A stretch of DNA of 64,000 bases from Quadrisphaera granulorum (GCF_003149145.1 NZ_QGDQ01000005.1:114111-178110), one strand, 5' to 3'; shown: positions 25,693-35,090, counted from the stretch's first letter. Notes: a model not told the origin generated them from the sequence alone. Numbers and translations are program-made.

Positions 25693-26163
25693 CTACTGGC
25701 TCCAGTAGCCCGCCATCAGCTCGTGGGACCACGCGGGCTGGAGCAGCGGCCCTCGAGGCGCGAACTCCACCATGTACGGCTTGATGTCGAGCACGGGAGT
25801 GTTGTCGATCGCGTCCAGTCCCTCCAGCCTGAGCGTCAGGCCGTCGACCTCCAGGAGACGGCACGTGGTGACCCCGATGCGGTTAGGCCGGCCCTTGGCG
25901 CGCTGGGCGAAGATGCCGACCTCGGGCCACGCGGTGTTGCCGCGGGGGTGGCGGGCTCGGGTCTGCACGCTGGCTGAATCGACGCGGTCGAAGAGGTAGA
26001 CGACGTCGACGTGGCTGAACTCGCTGAGCCCAGCCAAAGCATCGGGCGAGAAGCGAGCGGCGTCGAGGGTGACGCTCGCCTGCACCGTGTCCCAGTCGTC
26101 GTCGAGAGGCTCCTTCCGCGTCGACTGGACCCAACCGATGGGGAGCACCTCAAAGCCGCTCAT
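25693..26163 (-). CDS. TrmO-like tRNA methyltransferase (UPF0066)
   Basis: 156 residues. 'EVLPIGWVQS' opens the beta-barrel, 'FSHVDVVYLFDRVD' and 'HPRGNTAWPEVGIFAQRAKG' form the SAM pocket, and 'NTPVLDIKPY' is the family signature. TrmO methylates N6 of threonylcarbamoyl-adenosine at tRNA position 37. Some actinobacterial members may have other targets. ATG start. Confidence 0.85.
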   Translation of the reverse strand: MSGFEVLPIGWVQSTRKEPLDDDWDTVQASVTLDAARFSPDALAGLSEFSHVDVVYLFDRVDSASVQTRARHPRGNTAWPEVGIFAQRAKGRPNRIGVTTCRLLEVDGLTLRLEGLDAIDNTPVLDIKPYMVEFAPRGPLLQPAWSHELMAGYWSQ

Positions 26164-26226
26164 CGACCCAGGATTGCGCCTCAGTCTGCGAAAACGCCGG
26201 AGCCTTGACCGCTGGCGTCCGACTGA

Positions 26227-26505
26227 TCAGCCTCTACCGAGCGTCGCGCTCGGCAGGTCGCTCGACCATGGCTGCCCCTCCACCTTGCCTCGGTCGGCCT
26301 TCGAGGGCGCCCAGAAGTCGTCGCCCGATGGCGGCGCCTCGGGCGACAGAACCGATGGGGACGGCGTCGGCGTCGCCTGCGGCGCACCGGGCAGCAGTGG
26401 CATTGCGACCCCGAGTGCGGCCACCGCGGCGCCAGCGGCCACGAGGCTGACCGCCCACCGTCGCCGTCGTCGTCCTGATCCATCACCGGAGCGCACGGAG
26501 ATCAC
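26227..26505 (-). CDS. Small membrane or secreted protein, unknown
   Basis: 92 residues. The N-terminus 'GSGRRRRRWAVSLVAAGAAV' is a positively charged signal-anchor, followed by a Pro/Ser/Thr-rich exterior. No family is recognised. The GTG start and short length make it tentative, but the charge and hydrophobic order look real. Confidence 0.5.
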   Translation of the reverse strand: MISVRSGDGSGRRRRRWAVSLVAAGAAVAALGVAMPLLPGAPQATPTPSPSVLSPEAPPSGDDFWAPSKADRGKVEGQPWSSDLPSATLGRG

Positions 26506-26555
26506 CCTCGCGACGGTAGATCGGGCCGCCGCCGCGCAGTGACCAGACGCGCCGG

Positions 26556-27371
26556 TCAGCCCTGCTGCGGCTGGATCCAGGTGGAGGTGGCGGCGAGCAC
26601 GCGGGAGCCGTCGAGGTCTGCCAAGGACAGCCCCGCGAAACGGACGGCGGCCTCGGAGGTCTGCCAGCGGAACGTCGGGGAGACCGTGGTGGCGGCCTCG
26701 ACGACGGTGCGGGCGGCGTCCTCCGGGGCCTGCGCGGAGGCGAACGCCGCCTGGGTCCGGGCGAGGTAGGCCTGCAGCTGCTCTTCGTACGGACCGGCGT
26801 GGCTGACGTCGACCGACTCCACGAAGTGCGACGCGACCGCGGCCGGCTCGACGATGCTCACCTGAACGCCGAACGGCGCGACCACCGGCGCGAGCGACTG
26901 CATGAGCCCCTCGACGGCGAACTTCGCCGCGCAGTACGCGTCCGCGAACGGCTGGCCGACCGCCCCGCCGACGCTGGTCACCGTGACGATCCGCCCACGG
27001 CCACGCTCCCGCATGCCCGGCAGCACCAACCGCGTCAGGCGCGCGACCGAGAGGTAGTTGGTCTCGAGCTGGGCTTGCAGGTCGGCGTCGCTCAGCTGCT
27101 CCAAGGTGCCGACGGCGCCGCGGCCGGCGTTGTTGACCAGGACGTCGACGTCGCCGGCGGCCTCCACGAACGCCGCTGCGCCGGCCGCGTCGGTGACGTC
27201 GAGGGCGCGGATGTCCAGGCTCACCCCGGCGGCGTCTGCGGTCGCGCGCAGGGCGTCAGCGCGCGAGGTGTCGCGGACGGTGGCGATGACGTGGTGCCCA
27301 GCGGCGGCGAGCTGCACCGCCGTATGGAGGCCGATGCCGCTGGAGGTGCCGGTGACGATGGTGGTGGTCAT
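26556..27371 (-). CDS. Short-chain dehydrogenase/reductase (SDR)
   Basis: 271 residues. Rossmann motif 'TGTSSGIG' lies near the N-terminus, 'NNAGRGAVG' follows, and the catalytic Ser and YxxxK are in 'TSVGGAVGQPFADAYCAAK'. All classical SDR residues are present, so it is an NAD(P)-dependent oxidoreductase. The substrate is unknown. ATG 27371 gives the usual family start. Confidence 0.93.
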   Translation of the reverse strand: MTTTIVTGTSSGIGLHTAVQLAAAGHHVIATVRDTSRADALRATADAAGVSLDIRALDVTDAAGAAAFVEAAGDVDVLVNNAGRGAVGTLEQLSDADLQAQLETNYLSVARLTRLVLPGMRERGRGRIVTVTSVGGAVGQPFADAYCAAKFAVEGLMQSLAPVVAPFGVQVSIVEPAAVASHFVESVDVSHAGPYEEQLQAYLARTQAAFASAQAPEDAARTVVEAATTVSPTFRWQTSEAAVRFAGLSLADLDGSRVLAATSTWIQPQQG

Positions 27372-27527
27372 GGGCCGCATCATCGACGGGGCGGCTGGGA
27401 GGTCCGCGTCAGAAGGTGTTGGGCGGTCTCGTCGGGGTGCTCGCGCACGGCCGACCTGCCGTCGATCTGCCGCCTCCGCAGTCCCCACCTCAGGCCCACC
27501 GCTACGCCCGGTGAGCGGTTGAGGGAG

Positions 27528-27591
27528 CTGTGCAGACTTGGCCCCTTCAGTGTGACCACGTGGTCACCGCCAAGGGGCCAAGTCTGCACAG
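27528..27591. repeat. 64-bp palindrome with nested inner palindrome
   Basis: Perfect 20-bp arms: CTGTGCAGACTTGGCCCCTT at 27528-27547 and its complement at 27572-27591. The 24-nt loop itself contains the perfect palindrome GTGACCACGTGGTCAC, so almost the whole element can form one rod. It lies behind the GNAT gene, upstream of the SDR gene. Confidence 0.95.
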
Positions 27592-27694
27592 CGGCCCGCG
27601 AGGACCTCTGCACCGTCTTCTGCTGTCTGCGAGACCTCGGTCGACCTCTCGACGTCCCCGAGTGGGGGAGCCGAGACGGCCACCCGGCACAGTT

Positions 27695-28174
27695 TCAGAG
27701 GTTGTGCTCGTAGAGGACCAGCGATGGGTCGTCCTGGCGCTCCGCCTCGACGAAGCCGCCCCGCAGCAGCACTCGCTGCGACGCCCCGTTGCCTGCGCGC
27801 ACCCGCGCGACCACCGCGGCCTGGCCCTCGACCCGACACAGCTCCACCCCGTGCTGGAGCAGGCGTCCGGCGTAGCCGTGGCCCCAGTGGTCCGGGGCCA
27901 CCCAGTAGCCGACCTCCACGCGCCCGGGAGCCCGCAGCCGCAGTGACAGGAGGCCGACGCGCGCGCCCGTCTGGTCGCAGGCGATGAACCACCGCACCTG
28001 GCTGCCGGCCAAGGCCTCGCGCAACCGCTGCTGCAGGTACAGCTCGGTCCACGGCTGCCCGTCACCGATGAAGCGAACGACGCGCGGGTCACTCGCCAGA
28101 CCGCGGAGGAAGTCGACGTCGTCAGGCAGCAGCGGCCGGATGTTCAGCTCGACGTCGGCAGGAGAGGGAGCCAC
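27695..28174 (-). CDS. GNAT-family N-acetyltransferase
   Basis: About 159 residues of RimJ/RimL type. It starts 'IRPLLPDDVDFLRGLASDP'. The acetyl-CoA loop is 'VGYWVAPDHWGHGYAGRLL', and the C-terminal part has 'VRAGNGASQRVLLRGGFVE'. The start is uncertain: GTG 28174 is used because upstream residues lie over the neighbouring hydrolase gene and are not GNAT-like. Substrate unknown. Confidence 0.8.
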   Translation of the reverse strand: MAPSPADVELNIRPLLPDDVDFLRGLASDPRVVRFIGDGQPWTELYLQQRLREALAGSQVRWFIACDQTGARVGLLSLRLRAPGRVEVGYWVAPDHWGHGYAGRLLQHGVELCRVEGQAAVVARVRAGNGASQRVLLRGGFVEAERQDDPSLVLYEHNL

Positions 28175-28226
28175 GCGCCCATCGTCGTCGACCAGCAGGT
28201 GCGAACCGGGTGGGGGAGTGGGCCGG

Positions 28227-28796
28227 TCAGACGGCGGCGAGGAAGGCGCAGACGCGGTCCAGCAGGAGGGCGGCGGCCGCCGGGTCGTACGCGGGCAGAG
28301 AGCTGTCGGTGAACAGGTGCTCGTCACCGGGGTAGAGGAAGAGCTCTGCCGACGGCGTCGAGGCGGCCAGCTGCTGCGCCGCGGGGAGGTCTTCGAGGAA
28401 GAACTCGTCGCTCTCCTTGGCGTGGACCTGCACCGGCAGGCCCTCGGGCCAGGCCCCGCCGAACTCCGAGACCGGTAGGCAGGAGTGCAGGAGCAGCGCC
28501 CCGCGGGCGCCCGGCCTCGTCTGCGCGAGCTGCTGCGCGGGGATCACTCCCAGGGAGAAGCCCGCGTAGACAAGTCCTGGCGCCAGGCCGTCAGCAGCGG
28601 CTACTCCCCGCAGCCTCACCGCGTCGAAGCCCGTCTCTTGGACGTGCGCCAGGCCCTGCTCGATGGTCGCGAAGGTGCGGCCGTCGAAGAGGTCGGGCGT
28701 GTGCACGGTGTGGCCTGTCTCGCGCAGGGTGTCCGCGAACGCAAGGACCCCCTCGGTGAGCCCCTGGACGTGGTGGAAGAGCAGAACCTCGGCCAT
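28227..28796 (-). CDS. Dienelactone hydrolase family protein
   Basis: 189 residues. The nucleophile elbow is 'AGFSLGV' (Ser where true dienelactone hydrolases have Cys). An acid residue in 'AKESDEFF' and His in 'GDEHLFTDSS' complete the triad. No signal peptide. ATG 28796 is preceded by a purine-rich GAGGGGG. It is divergent from the isochorismatase-like gene. Confidence 0.85.
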   Translation of the reverse strand: MAEVLLFHHVQGLTEGVLAFADTLRETGHTVHTPDLFDGRTFATIEQGLAHVQETGFDAVRLRGVAAADGLAPGLVYAGFSLGVIPAQQLAQTRPGARGALLLHSCLPVSEFGGAWPEGLPVQVHAKESDEFFLEDLPAAQQLAASTPSAELFLYPGDEHLFTDSSLPAYDPAAAALLLDRVCAFLAAV

Positions 28797-28965
28797 GACT
28801 GCCGCCCCCTCGTGATCAGCCCGACGCATCGCAGTCGTGGACACTAGTTCGATGAACTGGGAAGGCGCAAGAGATCGCAGCGATAGCTTGTGCTCGGTGT
28901 TCAGCGGGGTTGATGAGTGCGCCGCCATGAAGGAGCGCCCACGTCGAAACGGAGCCAGCAGCGCC

Positions 28966-29601
28966 ATGACCGACTACACGAGCCTGAACCTCGCGCGCTG
29001 CGCGCTCGTCGTCATCGACGTGCAGGCCGACTTCGTGGACGGCGCGATGCCGGTACCCGGCACGGCAGAGCTTCTCCCGGTCTTCGAGCGGCTCGTCCAG
29101 GCATTTCGGGCCGCCGAGCGGCCCATCGCTCACGTGATCCGTTTCTACGAGCCCGGCGGTTCCGACGTGGACACCGTGCGGCGGGCCTCCATTGAGGCGG
29201 GGGCGGTGGTCGCGGCACCCGGGACCGCGGGTTCTCGGATTCCCGCTCGGCTCACGGATGGGCATGACGTCGAGCTGGACCATCGCACCCTGGTCGCCGG
29301 TGGCCTGCAGCACCTCGGTCCCCAGGAGGTGGTCATGTTCAAGCCGCGCTGGAGCGCCTTCCACCGCACGGCCCTGCAGACCTGGCTGGAGCAGCACGCG
29401 GTCGACTCGGTGGTGGTCGCCGGCTGCAATCTGCCCAACTGCCCCCGGGCGACGCTGTTCGACGCTGCCGCTCGCGACTACCGCACCGCCGTGGTGACGG
29501 ATGCGGTCTCGCAGGTCACCGAGGAGCGGCTCGCCGACCTCCGCCTCATCGGCGTCAACCTCGTCACGACCTCCGAGCTGGAAGAGCTCCTCTCGGTGTA
29601 G
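28966..29601 (+). CDS. Isochorismatase-like cysteine hydrolase
   Basis: 211 residues. Catalytic Asp in 'LVVIDVQADF', Lys in 'VMFKPRWSAF' and Cys in 'VVVAGCNLPNCPRATLFDA' make the D-K-C triad of the family (nicotinamidases, isochorismatases, N-carbamoylsarcosine amidases). The substrate cannot be assigned. ATG 28966 matches the family start. Confidence 0.9.
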   Translation: MTDYTSLNLARCALVVIDVQADFVDGAMPVPGTAELLPVFERLVQAFRAAERPIAHVIRFYEPGGSDVDTVRRASIEAGAVVAAPGTAGSRIPARLTDGHDVELDHRTLVAGGLQHLGPQEVVMFKPRWSAFHRTALQTWLEQHAVDSVVVAGCNLPNCPRATLFDAAARDYRTAVVTDAVSQVTEERLADLRLIGVNLVTTSELEELLSV

Positions 29602-29662
29602 CTGGCTGCTGGTTGCGCTATCGGAGGTGCAACGCGAGCTGAGCCTGGCGCGTCTCTGATCT

Positions 29663-30241
29663 GTGATCGCGAACCGGAGGCCCCTGGCGGCAGTGGTGAC
29701 GGCCCTGGCGGGCCTGCTCGCCGTGACCGGGTGCGGCGGGTCGCCCGGAGGGGCGGCGGGTGGCGTGCAGACACTGGCCAAGGTCGACGGCCATCGGGCA
29801 GAGATGGCCATGCCGCCCAACACGTTCGCCGTGCTCGAGGTGGCGTACGACGCCGACACCGCCCAGCGCATGTGGCAGGACAACGTCCCCGCTGACCTCC
29901 CGACGCAGGACGGCGAGCCTCGTGACGCTGGCCGCTACGGCGACCTCTCGGATGTCGACTTCAGCCGGGAGGCGGTGGCCGTGTGGTCGAGCGGGGAGTC
30001 GGGCAGCTGCCCGGCAAGAGTGTCCGATGTGGAGCTGGACAGCGGCTACCTCGTCGTCACCGAGGACGACGACAGCGACATCGGCGGCGCATGCACCGCG
30101 GACTACAACTCCTACCGCGTACTGGTCGTCGTCGATCGCGCGGACCTGCCCGAGCCCGATGCCCTCGCGACGACGGGCGTCAGGATTAAGGACACGAGCA
30201 TCGGCTCGCAGGTGCTGCTCTCGCTGTATCCCGTCAGCTGA
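29663..30241 (+). CDS. Lipoprotein of unknown function
   Basis: 192 residues with a signal peptide and lipobox 'LLAVTGC', then 'GGSPGGAAGG'. The mature part has a Cys pair ('SGSCPAR' and 'GGACTAD') that may form a disulfide, and alternating short strands. I do not recognise a family. GTG start. Confidence 0.6.
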   Translation: MIANRRPLAAVVTALAGLLAVTGCGGSPGGAAGGVQTLAKVDGHRAEMAMPPNTFAVLEVAYDADTAQRMWQDNVPADLPTQDGEPRDAGRYGDLSDVDFSREAVAVWSSGESGSCPARVSDVELDSGYLVVTEDDDSDIGGACTADYNSYRVLVVVDRADLPEPDALATTGVRIKDTSIGSQVLLSLYPVS

Positions 30242-30300
30242 GCGACCACCGCCCCGGGAGACCACCTCGCCGTCGTCGTCCGACGCGGAGCGGCCGACCA

Positions 30301-31257
30301 TCAAATCCTGGCTGCCCTCCGCCGCGATGTCACCGTGCGGTGCAGTCCCTGCGACACCGCGATGCCAGTTAGTACGACGACGGCCCCCAGTGGCTGGTTC
30401 CACTGCACGTGCTCACCGAGCACCGTGACCCCGACCACCGCCGCGACGACCGGGGTCACGTACGTGACGCTGCTGGCGGTACTGGCCCCCGCGACAGCCA
30501 CGATGCGGAAGTTCAGGACGTAGGCCACGCCCGAGCACAGCGCTCCCAGCGCCAGCATCGCGGCGACGACGTCGGCGGTGACGGGCGCCGTCGGCGTCGC
30601 CCCGGTGATGAGCAGCACCGGGGCCATCAGGCAGGCCGCCAGCAGCACCTGCGCGCTGGCCAGTGCCAGCGGCCCGTCGCCGGTGCCGGTCAGGTAACGC
30701 CGCGAGTAGGGAAAGGCGACTCCGTAGCAGGCCACCGCCCCCAGGCATGCCAGGACGCCGGCCAACTCGCTCCCGGCGAACCCTCGCCAGACCCCGAGGA
30801 CGACGGCGACGCCGAGGAAGCCGATGAGCAGCCCGGCAGCGCGCTGGCGCGTGGGTCGCTCCTCGCGGAAGGCAGCCAGGATGACCACGAGAGTGGCCAG
30901 CGGGGTGGTCGCGTTGATGATGCCGGCCAGCACCGAGGAGACGCTCTGCTGGCCGATGGCGAACAGCGTGAACGGGACGGCATTCAGCAGCGTCGCCAGG
31001 ACCAGCAGGTGAGCCCAGGTACGCGGGCTGCGCGGTAGGCGCGTGCGGGTGGCGACGACGATGATCAGTAGGCTCGCGGCTCCCAGGGCCAGGCGCCAGA
31101 AGGCGACCTGCACCGGGGTCAGGGCATCCAGGCCGATGTGGATGAAGGCGAACGAGCATCCCCACAGCAGTGCCAGCAGCGCGAAGGCGGGGATCCAGCT
31201 CTGGGCCCTCGTCGTTGTCCTCGGTGTCGCTGCGGGCGCGACGCGGTCAGTGATCAT
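30301..31257 (-). CDS. EamA/DMT-family transporter
   Basis: 318 residues with ten helices in two EamA halves. The first half has 'LLALLWGCSFAFIHIGLDAL' and 'VAFWRLALGA'. The second has 'AMLALGALCSGVAYVLNFRI' and 'TPVVAAVVGVTVLGE'. Members export amino acids or other metabolites. ATG start. Confidence 0.9.
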   Translation of the reverse strand: MITDRVAPAATPRTTTRAQSWIPAFALLALLWGCSFAFIHIGLDALTPVQVAFWRLALGAASLLIIVVATRTRLPRSPRTWAHLLVLATLLNAVPFTLFAIGQQSVSSVLAGIINATTPLATLVVILAAFREERPTRQRAAGLLIGFLGVAVVLGVWRGFAGSELAGVLACLGAVACYGVAFPYSRRYLTGTGDGPLALASAQVLLAACLMAPVLLITGATPTAPVTADVVAAMLALGALCSGVAYVLNFRIVAVAGASTASSVTYVTPVVAAVVGVTVLGEHVQWNQPLGAVVVLTGIAVSQGLHRTVTSRRRAARI

Positions 31258-31406
31258 GCTTTGACGCTAGGGATGCAGGCCGTGCAGAGGCACTCCGCTT
31301 CGCGCCGTCCTCATCTGCAAGGCCCCTGCTCGTTGTCGAGAGCTTGGCGGTCGGACGCGCGGGAGAGGGGCGCGGTCGATCACGGCCACGCCCCTCGACG
31401 TGACCG

Positions 31407-32876
31407 TCAGGCGGGGGTGAGCGGAACCGTGCTGGGCTGCTTCCGCTGCAGCGGAACGTGGGCGTCTCCGGCAGGGGTTGCGCTCGTCCGGCCGGAGGGC
31501 AGGAAGGCTGCGAGCACGGCGGCGAGGAGCACAGCGCCCGCTCCCACGAGGATGGCCGGTACCGCCGCCGAGACGTAGCCGGTCGGGGTGAGCTCGCCGC
31601 CCGCGCCGGTGAAGACAGCGGTGAGGACGGCGATGCCGAGGGCCACGCCGATCTCGCGCAGCGTGGAGTTGGTGCCGGAGGCCTTGGCGTGATCGTCCGG
31701 GTTCATCGCCGAGAGGACGGCGGTGGACAGCGGCGCGAACGCCAGGCCCATCCCGAGGCCCGCAGCGATGAAGCCGGGCAGCATCGTGAGGTAGGAGACT
31801 CCGGCGTCCATGGTCAGCGCGATCTCGAAGAGCCCCGCGGACAGGAACAGCATCCCCGCCACGATGAGCGTGCGGGTGCCCACGCGCGGCGCCAGCAGTC
31901 CGGCGAGGGGTGCGATCACCATCGGCGCGAGCGTCCACGGCATGGTCGCGACGCCGGCCTCCAGTGGCGACTTGCCCTGAACGACCTGCAGGAACTGGAT
32001 GAGGACGAACACCGCGCCGAACGCCCCGAAGCTGAAGGTGGCCCCGACGGCGTTGGCGAGGGAGAAGCTGCGGTCACGGAAGAGCCGCAGCGGCAGGAGC
32101 GGGTGGTCCGTCAGGGACTCGCGGACCAGGAAACCCGCGAGCAGCACGGCGGCTGCGACAAGAGCGGTGACCACCTGCACGCTCGACCAGCCGGCCTCGT
32201 TGCCGCGGACGATCCCGAACACCAGCGCCAGCACGCCCAGGCTGGCGAGCAGCACGCCGAGGACGTCGGCCCGCACCCGTGCGCCGAGGCTGTTGGGCAG
32301 CGCGAACAGCGCGAGGGGGATGGCGACGACGCCGACGGGCACGTTGATCCAGAAGATGGCCTGCCAGTTCCACCCCTCGACGACGGCACCCCCGATGAGC
32401 GGGCCGAGCGCCACGCCCAGCCCCGAGACGCCGCCCCAGATGCCGATCGCGAGGGAGCGGAACCTGTCGGCGACGCTGCCCACGAGCAGGGTCAGGGACA
32501 GCGGCATGATCGCCGCAGCACCGATCCCTTCGAGGGCCCGCGCGGCGATGAGCGCCGTCGAGTCGGTGCTGACAGCGCAGAGTGCGGACGCCACCGTGAA
32601 GGTGGTGATGCCGGCGATGAACACGTGCCGTCGGCCGTAGCGGTCGCCCAGGCCGACGGCCAGCAGCATGAGCGCCGCGAAGGCCAACGTGTAGGCGTTG
32701 GTGATCCACTGGAGGTCTTCCATGCTCGCGCCGAGCTCGGCGTGGATGACCGGCAGCGCGCTGGTCACGACGAGGTTGTCGAGAGTGGCCATGAACATCG
32801 GCAGGGAGGCCGCGACGACGGCGAGCCAGACCGGGACGTGCCGTGTGACGTTCGGCGATCGGTGCAGGGTGCCCAC
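31407..32876 (-). CDS. MFS multidrug exporter (DHA2, 14-TMS type)
   Basis: 489 residues. 'FMATLDNLVVTSALPVI' and 'LQWITNAYTLAFAALMLLAV' with MFS motif A 'GDRYGRRHVF' and motif C-like 'GLGVALGPLIGGAVVE' identify the drug/H+ antiporter-2 family. The divergent TetR gene with two operator-like repeats between them suggests ligand-induced efflux. Confidence 0.92.
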   Translation of the reverse strand: MGTLHRSPNVTRHVPVWLAVVAASLPMFMATLDNLVVTSALPVIHAELGASMEDLQWITNAYTLAFAALMLLAVGLGDRYGRRHVFIAGITTFTVASALCAVSTDSTALIAARALEGIGAAAIMPLSLTLLVGSVADRFRSLAIGIWGGVSGLGVALGPLIGGAVVEGWNWQAIFWINVPVGVVAIPLALFALPNSLGARVRADVLGVLLASLGVLALVFGIVRGNEAGWSSVQVVTALVAAAVLLAGFLVRESLTDHPLLPLRLFRDRSFSLANAVGATFSFGAFGAVFVLIQFLQVVQGKSPLEAGVATMPWTLAPMVIAPLAGLLAPRVGTRTLIVAGMLFLSAGLFEIALTMDAGVSYLTMLPGFIAAGLGMGLAFAPLSTAVLSAMNPDDHAKASGTNSTLREIGVALGIAVLTAVFTGAGGELTPTGYVSAAVPAILVGAGAVLLAAVLAAFLPSGRTSATPAGDAHVPLQRKQPSTVPLTPA

Positions 32877-32890
32877 GCTGGTGCTCCCGA

Positions 32891-32937
32891 GGTAGTTATC
32901 GAATGATTACCGGCAAGGTAGTAATCCGCTGCTAACC
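32891..32937. promoter_or_regulatory. Paired operator-like repeats between MFS and TetR genes
   Basis: Two related 21-bp sites, 32891-32911 and 32917-32937, share the pattern GGTAGTWATC-N3-TGMTWACC and start 26 bp apart. They fill most of the 69-bp divergent intergenic region, as expected for TetR operators controlling both genes. Confidence 0.75.
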
Positions 32938-32945
32938 TGTCAACC

Positions 32946-33584
32946 GTGCCTTCAGAACTCGGCGAGACGACGACGTCGACGCCCCGCATGACCGCTGCTG
33001 AACGCCGGGCGCAGATCCTCGACGCAGCCCGCGCCGTCTTCGGTCGCCGTGGTTACCACGGCTCCACCACGGACCAGGTGGCCAAGGCTGCAGGGATCAG
33101 TCAGCCGTACGTGGTGCGGATGTTCGGCACCAAGGAGCAGCTCTTCATCGAGGTGCTCCATGACACGTTGACGACGCTGCTGGGGGCTTTCCGTGCTGCC
33201 CATGCGCAGTCGGTCGCGCGCGGAGACGACGCGGACCGGCGCGCACAGGCGATCGGAGTGGCCTACCTGGAGCTGTCGGAGACTCGCGGCTTCCACACAA
33301 TGCTGCTGCAGGGCTTTGTCTCTGGAGCGGAGCCGGCCATCGGGGCCGCTGCCCGAGCCGGCTTCCTGGACATCTACCGCTTTCTCGTCCACGAGGCCGG
33401 CTTCGATGATCCCCAGGTCAGCTCGTTCCTCGGCGGGGGAATGCTGTTCAGCGTCCTGCTGGGGATCGAGATGCCGACGCTGTTCGACGCCGACACCGAC
33501 GCCGCCGCGCTCATGCAGGCCACCTTCGGCGACAAGTGCCCCTTCATCGTCGAGGCCGAGCGGGCCCGGCGCGCCTCGGCCTGA
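32946..33584 (+). CDS. TetR-family regulator
   Basis: 212 residues. The N-terminal helix-turn-helix is clear: 'RRAQILDAARAVFGRRGYHG', 'TTDQVAKAAGISQPYVVRMF' and 'GTKEQLFIEVL'. The C-terminal domain would bind the inducer. GTG 32946 or ATG 32988 could start it. It probably represses the divergent MFS exporter. Confidence 0.92.
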   Translation: MPSELGETTTSTPRMTAAERRAQILDAARAVFGRRGYHGSTTDQVAKAAGISQPYVVRMFGTKEQLFIEVLHDTLTTLLGAFRAAHAQSVARGDDADRRAQAIGVAYLELSETRGFHTMLLQGFVSGAEPAIGAAARAGFLDIYRFLVHEAGFDDPQVSSFLGGGMLFSVLLGIEMPTLFDADTDAAALMQATFGDKCPFIVEAERARRASA

Positions 33585-33664
33585 CCCCACCCCCGGGGGA
33601 GCCCTCGTTCCTCGAAAGTGAACTCAGCTTCCTGCCGATCGAGGTCGGGTTTACGGTCGCTGCC

Positions 33665-34519
33665 GTGCCGCGGGTCCGCATCGGAGACGGTGACATCGCC
33701 TACGACGACGACGGAAACGGTCTTGCTGTCGTGCTCGTCCATGGCGGGCTGGGAGACCGGCGCATGTGGGACGCCCAGGTGCCAGCGCTCGCGCAGCATC
33801 ACCGCGTGATCCGGTACGACTGGCGTGGCGTCGGCCAGCCGGATTCCCCGGCCGATCGGGTCGCTCATCACGAGGACGTGCTCGGTCTCATGGACGCGCT
33901 CGACATCGACGTCGCCGTCCTCATCGGTGCCTCTATGGGAGGTGCCTTTGCACTGGATGCTGCCTTGACGGCGCCGCACCGGGTTTCGGGGTTGGTGCTC
34001 ATCGGCTCCGCGCTGTCCGGCTACGCGTGGCCGCCTGCCATGGCCGAGCATGCGCGCGAGCGCATCGCGGAAGCGGTTCCGACCGAGCGGTTGCGCGCCT
34101 ACCTCTCCCGGACCGCTGTTGAGGTTCGGGGTGACGACGTCGCGGCCATGGCCGAGGCCCAGGCGGAGCTTATGGTCGTCGGTCCGGGTCGGCGGCGCGA
34201 GGACATGGATCCGGCCGTGTGGGACTCGGCGACGCGGATGTTGCGCGACGTGTTCGCTCGTGAATGGCACTCACCGCTGGTGGTGGAGCGCCGACTCGAG
34301 CCGCCGGCTGTCGGCCGACTCGCCGAAATCGTTCCACCCGCCCTCGTGGTCAACGGGCTGGAGGACCTCCCGTGGATCCAGAGCCTTGCCGACGTGCTCG
34401 CGGCTGAGATCCCCGGCGCTTGCCGTCTCGATCTGGAGGGCACAGCGCACCTGCCTACGGTCGAGCGTCCCCGAGAACTGAACGGCGTTCTGCTCGACTT
34501 CCTGAGGCGGATCCGCTGA
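33665..34519 (+). CDS. Alpha/beta hydrolase
   Basis: 284 residues. 'LVHGGLGDRRMWDAQVPALA' gives the oxyanion region, 'IGASMGGAFAL' the nucleophile Ser, 'VNGLEDLPWI' the acid and 'GTAHLPTVER' the His. It resembles the broad proline iminopeptidase/esterase-like group. GTG 33665 is chosen; upstream in-frame codons lie in the TetR gene's end. Confidence 0.85.
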   Translation: MPRVRIGDGDIAYDDDGNGLAVVLVHGGLGDRRMWDAQVPALAQHHRVIRYDWRGVGQPDSPADRVAHHEDVLGLMDALDIDVAVLIGASMGGAFALDAALTAPHRVSGLVLIGSALSGYAWPPAMAEHARERIAEAVPTERLRAYLSRTAVEVRGDDVAAMAEAQAELMVVGPGRRREDMDPAVWDSATRMLRDVFAREWHSPLVVERRLEPPAVGRLAEIVPPALVVNGLEDLPWIQSLADVLAAEIPGACRLDLEGTAHLPTVERPRELNGVLLDFLRRIR

Positions 34520-34676
34520 GCCTGGCGAGAAGGGCAAAGTCGCAGGCAGCGCGGGCAATCGTCGCCCGTGTGGCGGTGACCTCGTGACATGATCGGTGCG
34601 GCTCGTAGTCCGGGAGCGCGAGCGTCGAGCAGTACGGCGCTCCACTGGAGGCGGCCGCAGTGGCAGGGGATGCGAC

Positions 34677-35090
34677 ATGCAGATCGCAGCAGAGCAATAC
34701 GACCGAGGCCACTTCCGCGTCGTCGCCGTCAGCGGTGACATCGACATCTACAGCGTTCCGTCGCTGAAGTGCACCCTGCTGGAGGCCCTCGATGGGCTCC
34801 CGGCGCCGATCGAGCACCACGACGACAGCGATGCCGTCAGCCCGATGATTGACGGGCTGGTGCTGGACCTTTCAGGAGTCACCTTCATCGACTCCTCCGG
34901 TCTCGGGGTGCTGGTGGGGACCCATCGCAGGGCCCGCACCGATGGCGTCACGGTGCGCCTTGCCGGTGGGTCGGAGCAGGTACGGAGGCTGCTGACCATC
35001 ACCGGGTTGGTCCGGGTGATGCCGCCATTCGTCGATGTTGATGCGGCCACTACGGCTCCCATCGAGTCCGGAGCCTCCGGTCAGCGGTAG
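34677..35090 (+). CDS. STAS-domain anti-sigma factor antagonist
   Basis: 137 residues of the SpoIIAA/RsbV type. 'VVAVSGDIDIYSVPSLK' and 'LVLDLSGVTFIDSSGLGVLV' contain the phosphorylatable Ser loop (DSSGLG). It would bind a partner-switching anti-sigma kinase when dephosphorylated; no such kinase lies nearby. ATG 34677 has AGGGG upstream. The end overlaps the convergent MarR gene. Confidence 0.9.
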   Translation: MQIAAEQYDRGHFRVVAVSGDIDIYSVPSLKCTLLEALDGLPAPIEHHDDSDAVSPMIDGLVLDLSGVTFIDSSGLGVLVGTHRRARTDGVTVRLAGGSEQVRRLLTITGLVRVMPPFVDVDAATTAPIESGASGQR

